Below, piece after piece: positions 18,673 to 26,352 of a stretch of DNA of 64,000 bases. The DNA comes from Pseudoruminococcus massiliensis (GTDB lineage Bacteria; Bacillota; Clostridia; Oscillospirales; Acutalibacteraceae), in assembly GCF_900291955.1 (NCBI RefSeq), contig NZ_OLMR01000004.1, positions 5,553 to 69,552 of the forward strand. The letters run 5' to 3'. A program made the translations under genes and the position numbers. Below the pieces are notes generated by a model. It was not told the DNA's origin, ran no database searches, and was given only the letters and a program-made list of their open reading frames with translations. Position 1 is the stretch's first letter; each line of letters opens with the position of its first letter.

Positions 18673-20121
18673 ATGTCTGATACAGTAAGAACACGATATG
18701 CACCAAGCCCAACAGGCTTTATGCACGTAGGAAACCTTAGAACGGCCCTTTATGAATACCTTGTTTCAAAATCTCAGGGTGGTAAGTTTATTCTTAGAAT
18801 TGAGGATACAGACCAAGAACGCAAGGTTGAGGGAGCAGTTGACCTGATTTACAGAACACTCGAAAGAGCCGGACTTAAACACGATGAAGGCCCTGATGTA
18901 GGCGGAGATTTCGGACCATATGTTCAGAGTGAAAGACTTGGAATGTATCTTCCTTATGCTGAACAGCTTGTAAAAGAGGGGAAGGCTTATTATTGCTTCT
19001 GCTCTAAGGAAAGACTTCAATCACTCAAGGATAACGATAAATTCGGCACTGGTTATGACAGACATTGCCGTGATTTGCCAAAGGAAGAGGTTGAAAGACT
19101 TCTTGCAAGTGGTGCAGAGTATGTTATTCGTCAGAAAATGCCACTTGAGGGCAGCACTACCTTTGAGGACGCTGTTTTCGGAACTATTACAGTTGAAAAT
19201 TCTGAGCTTCAAGACCAGATTCTTATAAAAGCAGATGGTTTCCCGACATACAACTTCGCTAATGTTATTGATGACCATACTATGAATATTACTCATGTTG
19301 TAAGAGGTTGTGAGTATCTGTCTTCTACACCAAAATATAATCTTCTCTATGAGGATTTTGGCTGGGAAATTCCTACTTATATTCATCTTCCACTCATTAT
19401 GGGCAAAAACGAGGACGGCTCTGTATCAAAGCTTTCTAAGCGTCACGGTGCAACAAGCTTTGAGGATTTGACAAATGAAGGATATTTGCCAGAGGCAATC
19501 ATTAACTATATTGCACTTCTCGGCTGGTGTCCTGAAGATAATACAGAAGTATTCACTCTTGATGAGCTTACAAAGGTTTTCAAGATAAGCGGTATAAGCA
19601 AATCTCCTGCTGTATTTGATTATGATAAGTTGGAATGGTTCAACGGCGAATATATCAAGGCTATGACAGTAGAGCAGTTCGCAGAAGTAGCAAAGCCATA
19701 TTTCGAGCAGGTTATCAAAAAACCGCTTGATTTCGTAAAAATCGCTTCTATACTTCAAAAGCGTACAACAAAGCTTACAGATATTCCAGAAAAAGTAGCC
19801 TTCTTTGAGGAACAGCCTAAATATGACAAGGAGCTTTTTGTCAACAAAAAGAGCAAGACTAATCTCGAAAATTCACCTGTAATCTTAAAAGCAGCTATTG
19901 AGGAGCTTGAGGCTCTTAGCGAATGGAATTTTGATTCAATTCACGATTGCCTTATAGCTTTTGCTGAAAAGCAGGGTATTAAGAACGGTACAGCAATGTG
20001 GCCTGTAAGAATTGCCGCTTCCGGAATGACTGTTACACCAGGTGGAGCAGTTGAAATTCTTGATATTCTTGGCAGAGAGGAATCTCTAAAAAGACTTAAT
20101 GCAGGTCTTGCAAAGTTATAA
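18673..20121 (+). CDS. gltX: Glutamyl-tRNA synthetase
   Basis: 482 residues, class I synthetase charging tRNA-Glu. The HIGH-type motif reads PSPTGFMHVGNLRTALYEY (residues 11-29), followed by ILRIEDTD; the KMSKS-type loop is SKLSKRHGA at about 255. The length and C-terminal anticodon-binding domain fit bacterial GluRS. Ribosome site GGAGGA precedes the ATG. It is separated from glnS only by repeat R4. Because a separate GlnRS exists, this enzyme is probably the discriminating form (inference). Confidence 0.95.
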   Translation: MSDTVRTRYAPSPTGFMHVGNLRTALYEYLVSKSQGGKFILRIEDTDQERKVEGAVDLIYRTLERAGLKHDEGPDVGGDFGPYVQSERLGMYLPYAEQLVKEGKAYYCFCSKERLQSLKDNDKFGTGYDRHCRDLPKEEVERLLASGAEYVIRQKMPLEGSTTFEDAVFGTITVENSELQDQILIKADGFPTYNFANVIDDHTMNITHVVRGCEYLSSTPKYNLLYEDFGWEIPTYIHLPLIMGKNEDGSVSKLSKRHGATSFEDLTNEGYLPEAIINYIALLGWCPEDNTEVFTLDELTKVFKISGISKSPAVFDYDKLEWFNGEYIKAMTVEQFAEVAKPYFEQVIKKPLDFVKIASILQKRTTKLTDIPEKVAFFEEQPKYDKELFVNKKSKTNLENSPVILKAAIEELEALSEWNFDSIHDCLIAFAEKQGIKNGTAMWPVRIAASGMTVTPGGAVEILDILGREESLKRLNAGLAKL

Positions 20122-20124
20122 TAA

Positions 20125-20285
20125 AGCGGCGAGCCGCCGCTCCCAAGACGCGTAATCGCTCGACAAGTCTCGCTCGACACTTGTAAAAGAAGTTTGTTGA
20201 CGCGGTCGGAGAATTTCCCAATGAACTACCGTTTGTAAAATAAATTAATATAATTCGAGAAGTAGGGGCGAACTGTGTTCGCCCG
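20125..20285. repeat. Composite hairpin repeat R4 (partial)
   Basis: Begins 3 bases after the gltX stop with GCGGCGAGCCGCCGC, then the GACGCGTAATCGCTCG module and spacer, and ends with GGGGCGAACTGTGTTCGCCC. Between gltX and glnS; nothing else is seen in the gap apart from the glnS ribosome site. Confidence 0.85.
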
Positions 20286-20393
20286 AATATATCAACTATC
20301 AATGTGAACAATTAATTCGTATAGAATAATTAAAAGTCTTGACTTTAGAGAAAAATAAATTTGAGTTTGGAGTATAAAAAGGAGTACAGAATT

Positions 20394-22073
20394 ATGGCAG
20401 ATGAAATTTTAGAAAATGAAGTCGCTGGTAACTTTATCCACGATTTTATTAAGGAAGATATAGCTGAGGGCGGCAGATTTGAAGGTAAGGAAGTTCACAC
20501 AAGATTTCCGCCTGAACCTAACGGATATTTGCATATAGGCCACGCAAAGGCTATTTGCATAGACTTCGGAACAGCAGAACGCTTTGGCGGAAAATGTAAC
20601 CTTAGAATGGACGATACAAACCCAACCAAAGAAGATGTTGAATATGTTGATGCAATAAAAGAGGATATTGCATGGCTTGGCTTTAGCTGGGGCGATAGAT
20701 TCTACTTTGCATCACAGTATTTCGATAAGATGTATGAATTTGCTATTGAGCTTATTAAAAAGGGCTTGGCTTATGTCTGCGAGCTTTCACCAGAGGAAAT
20801 GCGTGAAAATCGTGGCGATTTATCCCACCCTGCAAAAAGCCCTTATCGTGACAGACCTATTGAAGAAAGCCTTGACCTCTTTGAGCGTATGAAAAACGGA
20901 GAATTTCCTGACGGAAAAATGACTCTTCGTGCAAAAATCGACCTCACATCAGGTAACTTCAATATGCGTGACCCTGTTCTTTATCGTATAAATAGAATTA
21001 AGCACCACCGCACAGGCGATAAATGGTGCATTTATCCTATGTATGATTTTGCACACCCTATTGAGGACGCACTTGAGGGTATTACTCATTCTCTTTGCTC
21101 ACTTGAATTTGAGGACCACCGCCCACTCTATGACTGGGTTATAAATAATATTTCTGTACCTGCAAAGCCAAGACAGATTGAGTTTGCAAGACTTGGTATC
21201 AACAATACTGTTATGAGTAAGAGAAAGCTCCGTAAGCTTGTTGAGGAAAATTATGTAAATGGTTGGGACGACCCAAGAATGCCTACTCTCTGCGGTTTGA
21301 GAAGAAGAGGCTATACACCTGCATCTATCCGTAATTTCTGCGAAAGAATCGGTGTTGCAAAGGCTACAAGCACAGTTGAATATAGCTTTCTTGAGCATTG
21401 CCTGCGTGAGGACTTGAACGAAACTGCACAGCGTACAATGGCAGTTCTTCGCCCTGTAAAGCTTATTATTACAAACTATCCAGAGGATAAGACAGAAATC
21501 TTTGAGGTTGAAAATAACCCAAATCGTCCAGAAGACGGCACAAGAACAGTAACATTTTCTCGTGAACTCTTTATAGAGCAAGATGATTTTATGGAAGAAC
21601 CTGTAAAGGGCTATTTCAGAATGTTCCCAGGAAATGAAGTTCGCCTTAAAACAACCTATATTGTAAAATGTACAGGCTGTAAGAAAGACGAAAACGGCAA
21701 TGTTATAGAGGTTTATGCAGAATACGACCCTGAAACAAGAGGAGGAAACGCTCCTGACGGCAGAAAAATCAAGGGTACTATTCATTGGGTTGACGCAAAG
21801 ACTGCCGCTACGGCAGAAGTTCGTCTTTATGATAATCTCTTTACTGTTCCTGACCCAGATGTCGGCGATAAGAATTTCCTTGATTATCTCAATCCAAATT
21901 CTCTTGAAATTCTCACAAACTGTAAGGTTGAGCCAGCTATGGCAAGTGCAGAAGCACCGAAATCATATCAGTTTATGCGACTTGGCTATTTCTGCGTTGA
22001 TAAAGACAGTACACCAGAAAAGCCAGTATTTAACCGCTCAGTATCTTTAAAGGATAGCTTTAAGAAAAAGTAA
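20394..22073 (+). CDS. glnS: Glutaminyl-tRNA synthetase
   Basis: 559 residues from the ATG at 20394, which follows AAGGAG; an upstream TTG at 20361 lies before that site and is rejected. Motifs: [19 protein letters not shown] (HIGH at 47-50), LRMDDTNP, and a VMSKRKL loop matching KMSKS. A two-barrel anticodon-binding C-terminus ends with NRSVSLKDS, as in GlnRS. It charges tRNA-Gln directly. Many Firmicutes lack this enzyme and use GatCAB, so its presence next to gltX is notable. Confidence 0.95.
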   Translation: MADEILENEVAGNFIHDFIKEDIAEGGRFEGKEVHTRFPPEPNGYLHIGHAKAICIDFGTAERFGGKCNLRMDDTNPTKEDVEYVDAIKEDIAWLGFSWGDRFYFASQYFDKMYEFAIELIKKGLAYVCELSPEEMRENRGDLSHPAKSPYRDRPIEESLDLFERMKNGEFPDGKMTLRAKIDLTSGNFNMRDPVLYRINRIKHHRTGDKWCIYPMYDFAHPIEDALEGITHSLCSLEFEDHRPLYDWVINNISVPAKPRQIEFARLGINNTVMSKRKLRKLVEENYVNGWDDPRMPTLCGLRRRGYTPASIRNFCERIGVAKATSTVEYSFLEHCLREDLNETAQRTMAVLRPVKLIITNYPEDKTEIFEVENNPNRPEDGTRTVTFSRELFIEQDDFMEEPVKGYFRMFPGNEVRLKTTYIVKCTGCKKDENGNVIEVYAEYDPETRGGNAPDGRKIKGTIHWVDAKTAATAEVRLYDNLFTVPDPDVGDKNFLDYLNPNSLEILTNCKVEPAMASAEAPKSYQFMRLGYFCVDKDSTPEKPVFNRSVSLKDSFKKK

Positions 22074-22086
22074 TATTTTATGATAT

Positions 22087-22126
22087 AAAAATACCGCCTA
22101 TGCTTTGAGCAAGGCGGTATTTTTAT
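22087..22126 (+). terminator. Terminator of glnS
   Basis: Stem AAAATACCGCCT/AGGCGGTATTTT (22087-22098 region with 22112-22124) followed by T-rich sequence, 14 bases after the stop. Confidence 0.85.
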
Positions 22127-22198
22127 TGACAAGATAATACATATCATAATATAATGTGAGTTCGATGAATATTCTTAGTTAATAATAAGTTATAAAAG

Positions 22199-22333
22199 TA
22201 GGGGCGAACTGCGTTCGCCCGTTGGGCAAAGAATGTTAAGGGCTTTGCCCTTAAAACCCACCAAAGGCTCTGCCGTAGGTGACTACCTTTGGAAACCGCA
22301 AGCCTTTGAAAAGGCTTGAGCGAAACTTTTAAT
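22199..22333. repeat. Composite hairpin repeat R5 (partial)
   Basis: GGGGCGAACTGCGTTCGCCC, TAAGGGCTTTGCCCTTA, then CCAAAGGCTCTGCC and CCTTTGG split by a nested palindrome GTAGGTGACTAC, then AAGCCTTTGAAAAGGCTT. It ends directly at the toxin promoter. Confidence 0.85.
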
Positions 22334-22335
22334 TT

Positions 22336-22365
22336 TTGTCAAACTCATATTAATATAATTATAAA
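22336..22365 (+). promoter_or_regulatory. Promoter of the small toxin mRNA
   Basis: TTGTCA, 18-base spacer, TATAAA; a second TATAAT at 22354-22359 lies inside the spacer. Transcription would start near AGAGCGTATCAC. Confidence 0.5.
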
Positions 22366-22423
22366 TAGAGCGTATCACAACGATAGGCGGTCAATCCTGC
22401 TCCCAGAAATGGGGGTGTTACAT

Positions 22424-22516
22424 ATGGAAAGTTATGTTACTTGGTCTGATTTAATTCAGCTTGGTATATTGATAATTGGTATTATCCAACTTTTTCATAA
22501 AAACAAAAGGAAATAA
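22424..22516 (+). CDS. Putative type I toxin, holin-like membrane peptide
   Basis: A 30-residue peptide: short polar start (MESYVTWSD), one hydrophobic helix (LIQLGILIIGIIQLF) and a basic tail (HKNKRK). This is the layout of the Hol-Tox/TxpA-like group of Firmicute type I toxins, which insert in the membrane. The ATG follows GGGGGTG. That ribosome site can pair with CTCCC 6 bases earlier (22400-22415), which would hide it. A convergent antisense RNA with a consensus promoter lies just downstream. A longer reading from 22316 would start inside repeat R5 and is rejected. Family assignment is by eye; toxicity is inferred. Confidence 0.7.
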   Translation: MESYVTWSDLIQLGILIIGIIQLFHKNKRK

Positions 22517-22550
22517 CCGCCCCACTTCCCAATAAGGCGGTTATTTCATA
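22511..22550. terminator. Shared bidirectional terminator of toxin and antisense RNA
   Basis: 11-bp perfect stem AAATAACCGCC/GGCGGTTATTT; the toxin stop codon lies within the left arm. T-rich tails are present in both directions. Confidence 0.65.
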
Positions 22551-22597
22551 ACTAAACATCTTTGGGAGCGACCGTTTTGTGATACGCTCTATCCTTA
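22512..22597 (-). ncRNA. Putative antisense RNA antitoxin
   Basis: A consensus promoter on the minus strand points into the end of the toxin gene. The transcript would start near 22597 and reach the shared hairpin, overlapping the 3' end of the toxin mRNA, as in the TxpA/RatA arrangement. Its 5' part carries ATAGAGCGTATCACAA, identical to the 5' part of the toxin mRNA. The 3' end could extend further left; the boundaries are estimates. Confidence 0.55.
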
Positions 22598-22602
22598 TTT
22601 AT

Positions 22603-22631
22603 ATTATATAACATAAAAAAATATATGTCAA
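22603..22631 (-). promoter_or_regulatory. Consensus promoter of the antisense RNA
   Basis: Minus strand: TTGACA, 17-base spacer, TATAAT. Both boxes are perfect, stronger than the toxin promoter, as expected for an excess antitoxin RNA. Confidence 0.8.
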
Positions 22632-22652
22632 TCTATAAAAACTTGATTTTTC

Positions 22653-22697
22653 AAAAACAAAACCGCACGAAAGCTAAATACCTCGTGCGGTTTTTGT
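22653..22697 (-). terminator. Terminator of the EF-G-like gene
   Basis: 11-bp stem AAACCGCACGA/TCGTGCGGTTT, with T-runs on both strands. Confidence 0.8.
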
Positions 22698-22734
22698 ATG
22701 GGAGGAATATAAATATATTCTTACACTCTATAAA

Positions 22735-24759
22735 TTATTTTTGATTGACTGCTGGGTCATAGCGGAGAAATTCTATTGTATGATGACCTCTGCCTTGAGT
22801 TGCCTGTCGGATAAAGGTTGAGAAGTCGCTTGTTTCTGCCATAGGAATTTCTGCTTCGATTGTCTGATAGCCGTTTCCAGCAGGATTCATACCGTAAACA
22901 CGACCTCGGCGTTTATTTATTTCGCCCATAACATCGCCCATTGCGGAATCAGGCACAGTAGCCTTTAATGTGCCGATTGGTTCAAGGAGAATTGGGTCTG
23001 CACTTTCCATAGCCGTCTTGAATGCAATAGCCGCAGCCATTTTAAAGGACATTTCGGAGGAATCAACAGGGTGATAAGAGCCGTCGTAAAGAGTAGCCTT
23101 AACACCAACAACAGGATAGCCAGCAATAGGACCTTTCTGCATACACTCACGCAAGCCTTTTTCAACAGCAGGGAAGAAGCCCTTAGGTACAGCACCGCCG
23201 ACAACTCGTTCATCAAACTCAAAATCGCCGTCAAATGGCTCAAATTCTATCCAGACATCTCCAAATTGTCCGTGACCGCCAGTTTGTTTCTTGTGCTTGC
23301 CTTGTGCCTTAACCTTTTTGCGGATAGTTTCACGATAAGCTACCTTAGGTGTGCTGAGTGTTACCTCAACACCAAATTTACTCTTTAGCTTGGATACGAT
23401 AACATCAATATGCTGTTCGCCGAGAGCAGTAAGAATCATTTCGTGAGTTTCGTTATTTGTTTTAAAGCGAATTGTTGGGTCTTCCTCAGAAAGTCTTAAT
23501 AAGCCTTGAGCGACCTTTTCCTCATCACCCTTATTCTTGGGATAAACTGCCTTAGAATAGGAAGGTTGAGGATATTCAATGCCCTCAAGGATAACCTTTC
23601 TCGCAGGAGCGCAAAGAGTATCGCCTGTATTGGTAGATTGTAATTTTGCCGCCGCACCTATATCGCCAGCGGTAATATATGGAGTATCTATGAGCTTTTT
23701 GCCACAGATAGTCATAACCTTGGTTAAACGCTCAATCGTACCTGTACGCATATTCATAATCGGAGTTTCAGGGGAGATTTTGCCTGAAATAACCTTAAAG
23801 TAAGACAGCTTGCCGACAAATGGGTCTGCAACAGTTTTGAAAACGATTGCAGCGGGCAGAGCATTTTCATTTACAGAAAGCTCAACAGGATTGCCCTCGG
23901 TATCAAGTGCAAGCTCTTCTGATTTATCCTCAGCAGATGGAGCAAGCCAGATAAGACCGTTCAAGAGCTGTTCAATACCGTATGTAAGAAGTGCGTCACC
24001 GCAGAATACAGGACTGATTTTTCCCTCTTTAACGCCCTTACTTACGCCGACAATGATTTCTTCAGGGGTGAAGTCCTCGCCTGAAAAATATTTCTCGAAC
24101 ATTTCGTCACTTGTTTCAGCGACAGCCTCACAAATAGCGGTTCTAAGACCTTCAAGACGATTTCCCATATCAGGAAGTGGAACAGTTGTGATTTTTCCAT
24201 TCTCATATTTATATGCTTTATACTCAAGAAGATTGACATAGCAATCTGCCTGACCGTCAACTATATAAGGAACGACAACAGGGCAGACGGACGGACCGAA
24301 TGAGGCTTTAAGATTTTCAAATACACGATAGAATCTTGCACTCTCATCGCAAAGACCGTTTACAAAGAAAATCTTTGTCAAACCACGCTTATCAGCGGCG
24401 GCAACAGCCTTTTCAGTGCCGACACAAACACCGCTTTTGCCAGAAACAGTAATAAGAACTGAATCAGCGGCACGAACGCCCTCATAAAGACCTCCCTCAA
24501 AGTCGAATAATCCTGGGGTATCTATAAGATTTATTTTATGATTTTTCCACTCTACTGGAGCAGTAGCCGCTACAACAGAGCTTTTTCTCTTAATTTCTTC
24601 AGGGTCGCAGTCAAGTATGGTATTACCCTCAGATACCTTGCCGAGGCGTTCCGAACCACCACAGGTATAGATAATAGCTTCAGCGAGAGAGGTTTTACCA
24701 GAACCGCTATGACCAGCAATAGCGATGTTAAGGATATTTTTTGCATTATATTGTTTCAT
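22735..24759 (-). CDS. EF-G-like translational GTPase paralogue
   Basis: 674 residues with the EF-G domain order: GTPase domain, beta-barrel, and domains III-V (GEQHIDVIVSKLKSKFGVEV; KQTGGHGQFGDVWIEFEP; GVKATLYDGSYHPVDSSEMSFKMAA; MGEINKRRGRVYGM). The P-loop is GHSGSGKT at 16-23. The G3 motif reads DTPGLFDF, so the His of canonical DTPGHVDF is missing. The G4 NKxD box is altered to NGLCDE (134-139), losing the Lys. The canonical fusA next to rpsL/rpsG/tuf is not in this window. It is the EF-G-like class of unknown role, possibly a ribosome-associated stress factor. Single-gene unit with its own promoter and terminator. Confidence 0.85.
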   Translation of the reverse strand: MKQYNAKNILNIAIAGHSGSGKTSLAEAIIYTCGGSERLGKVSEGNTILDCDPEEIKRKSSVVAATAPVEWKNHKINLIDTPGLFDFEGGLYEGVRAADSVLITVSGKSGVCVGTEKAVAAADKRGLTKIFFVNGLCDESARFYRVFENLKASFGPSVCPVVVPYIVDGQADCYVNLLEYKAYKYENGKITTVPLPDMGNRLEGLRTAICEAVAETSDEMFEKYFSGEDFTPEEIIVGVSKGVKEGKISPVFCGDALLTYGIEQLLNGLIWLAPSAEDKSEELALDTEGNPVELSVNENALPAAIVFKTVADPFVGKLSYFKVISGKISPETPIMNMRTGTIERLTKVMTICGKKLIDTPYITAGDIGAAAKLQSTNTGDTLCAPARKVILEGIEYPQPSYSKAVYPKNKGDEEKVAQGLLRLSEEDPTIRFKTNNETHEMILTALGEQHIDVIVSKLKSKFGVEVTLSTPKVAYRETIRKKVKAQGKHKKQTGGHGQFGDVWIEFEPFDGDFEFDERVVGGAVPKGFFPAVEKGLRECMQKGPIAGYPVVGVKATLYDGSYHPVDSSEMSFKMAAAIAFKTAMESADPILLEPIGTLKATVPDSAMGDVMGEINKRRGRVYGMNPAGNGYQTIEAEIPMAETSDFSTFIRQATQGRGHHTIEFLRYDPAVNQK

Positions 24760-24819
24760 ACGAGTTTAATTCTCCTTTCGTAAGTGGGCAAAAATCTAAG
24801 AGATTTCACAAAGATTGTT

Positions 24820-24867
24820 GCATAATAATTTATAACATATTATAAATTATTTATGCAAAAAATACAA
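24820..24867 (-). promoter_or_regulatory. Promoter of the EF-G-like gene overlapped by an AT-rich palindrome
   Basis: Minus strand: TTGTAT (24862-24867), 17-base spacer, perfect TATAAT (24839-24844). A near-perfect inverted repeat, GCATAATAATTTATA with TATAAATTATTTATGC (one base bulge), spans 24820-24856 and covers the -10 box. It could be an operator or just a cruciform-prone sequence. Confidence 0.5.
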
Positions 24868-24934
24868 GAGGAAAATTGAAATTTTTTGTAGGATAGTAAT
24901 TAAATATTGTAAAGCGAAAGAAAGAGCTTTAAGA

Positions 24935-26047
24935 TTATATTTTTACATTATAATAATGCTCTAATATGCCTTTATATCCGATGCCCTCTTTAGCCATCTC
25001 ATTTGCTCCATATTGGCTCATTCCCACATTATGCCCATAGCCTTTGACTTCAAACTGAAATTTCTTGTTGTACTTAACACTAAAGCAAGCACTCCTTAAT
25101 CCCAAAATTTCCCTCACTTTGCTACCGCTAAATTCAACACCTCCGATTTTAATGCACTTAACACTTCCTGAAGCGGTTAATTTAATATCGCTAATCCATT
25201 TATCAGCACTTTCTGAAAAATTGACAGTATCTGAATTTTCCTCAAAAGCTTTTTTGAAATCCTCCGCAGAAATAGCTTTTTCGGATTTATAATTTGGAGC
25301 AAAGGCATCATAGGGGCTTGAAACCGCCGTGAGATAAGGTAAATTCTTGCCGAAAATATCCTTAAAGCTGTCAGTTTTTCCGCTGGAAATCGCAAAATAT
25401 GTGCAGGTGATAAGCTCGCCTTTATAGGTTAAAACCTCATCCTTTACAGCTTCAACAATGCTTTTATATTTTGAATAAATTTCATCATAGCTTTCTCCGC
25501 AATCCTCTTTCATTCGGTCTGGCGTGAGATAAATTTGTTTTTTTGATAAATCCGCCGAAAAATCCGCACCGTTCAATTCTTGGTGAGGATTGGCTCTCTC
25601 ATCAGCTCTTTTTTTAGCATAACAAGTGTATGTAGCAATGCATTGAGCTTTTAAAGCCTCAGGTTCATAGCTTGGAGGCATTTCTGCGGCGACTGCCCCG
25701 ATTAAAAATTCCTCGTCTGTAAGGGTGAGAACTTCATTTGTAGAGGTGTCGAGAATTTTAAACCTTCCGTCGGCGGATATTTTATCGCTATTGCTTACTT
25801 CAATAAGGCTTTCTTGCGAGCTTTCGGAAGCCTTGGTTTCTGATGATGCAGCCTTGCTTTCGGTTTTAGAAGGGGCTTTTTCTGTTTTACTTTCAGACTT
25901 GGAGCTTTCAACCTTTGATAAAACACCAGATGTATCAGTGTTTACAGGTTCTTCTAATCCGTATGAAGCACCAATCGCAAAAAGTGGCAAGCTTGCCATT
26001 AAAACAAAAATAGCTGTGCAGATTAAAAATTCACGCTTAATTTTCAT
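24935..26047 (-). CDS. SpoIID/LytB domain protein
   Basis: 370 residues. An N-terminal membrane anchor (residues 8-28) is followed by a Ser/Lys/Glu-rich linker (about 40-90) and a SpoIID domain (about 100-370) with EEFLIGAVAAEMPPSYEPEALKAQ near its start and the closing motif GYGHNVGMSQYGANEMAKEG plus ILEHYYNVKI. SpoIID is a lytic transglycosylase of engulfment during sporulation; some relatives act in vegetative wall turnover. It is not next to spoIIQ or murAA here, so true SpoIID versus a paralogue is open. GGGAGG precedes the ATG. Confidence 0.87.
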   Translation of the reverse strand: MKIKREFLICTAIFVLMASLPLFAIGASYGLEEPVNTDTSGVLSKVESSKSESKTEKAPSKTESKAASSETKASESSQESLIEVSNSDKISADGRFKILDTSTNEVLTLTDEEFLIGAVAAEMPPSYEPEALKAQCIATYTCYAKKRADERANPHQELNGADFSADLSKKQIYLTPDRMKEDCGESYDEIYSKYKSIVEAVKDEVLTYKGELITCTYFAISSGKTDSFKDIFGKNLPYLTAVSSPYDAFAPNYKSEKAISAEDFKKAFEENSDTVNFSESADKWISDIKLTASGSVKCIKIGGVEFSGSKVREILGLRSACFSVKYNKKFQFEVKGYGHNVGMSQYGANEMAKEGIGYKGILEHYYNVKI

Positions 26048-26252
26048 AATTTCCTCCCTTTTGACATATAAATGAAAGAATTTACTATAATAGTTTCAAT
26101 AACAACAGGGTATATTCCGAATAAATCGTTTATAAAGATTTTATTTTGAATTTTAATTAACGATTTCTTGCAAAAAACTGACAATAAATTATAAATTCCG
26201 CTATGGCTAATTATGTAAAGTAATGAATATTTTTTCGTATGCTCTTACTTTC
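26048..26252. other. Intergenic region, no gene seen
   Basis: AT-rich gap between the divergent SpoIID and citrate synthase genes. Apart from the citrate synthase promoter to the right and the SpoIID ribosome site to the left, I see no RNA gene, repeat or further promoter that I would support. Confidence 0.5.
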
Positions 26253-26281
26253 TTGACAGCATAAAGTAATTAGAATAAAAT
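26253..26281 (+). promoter_or_regulatory. Promoter of the citrate synthase gene
   Basis: Perfect TTGACA, 17-base spacer, TAAAAT; leader of about 65 bases. Confidence 0.7.
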
Positions 26282-26352
26282 ATAATTTATGGCATATTGC
26301 CGACAAAGTATCGACAGTACTTTTTAAGAATATAAATCGGAGGCGTTGTCTT

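Noticed and set aside
22316-22516. Longer 66-codon reading of the toxin gene
   Set aside because: It starts inside repeat R5 and upstream of the predicted promoter; the ATG at 22424 has a strong ribosome site and gives the typical toxin length.
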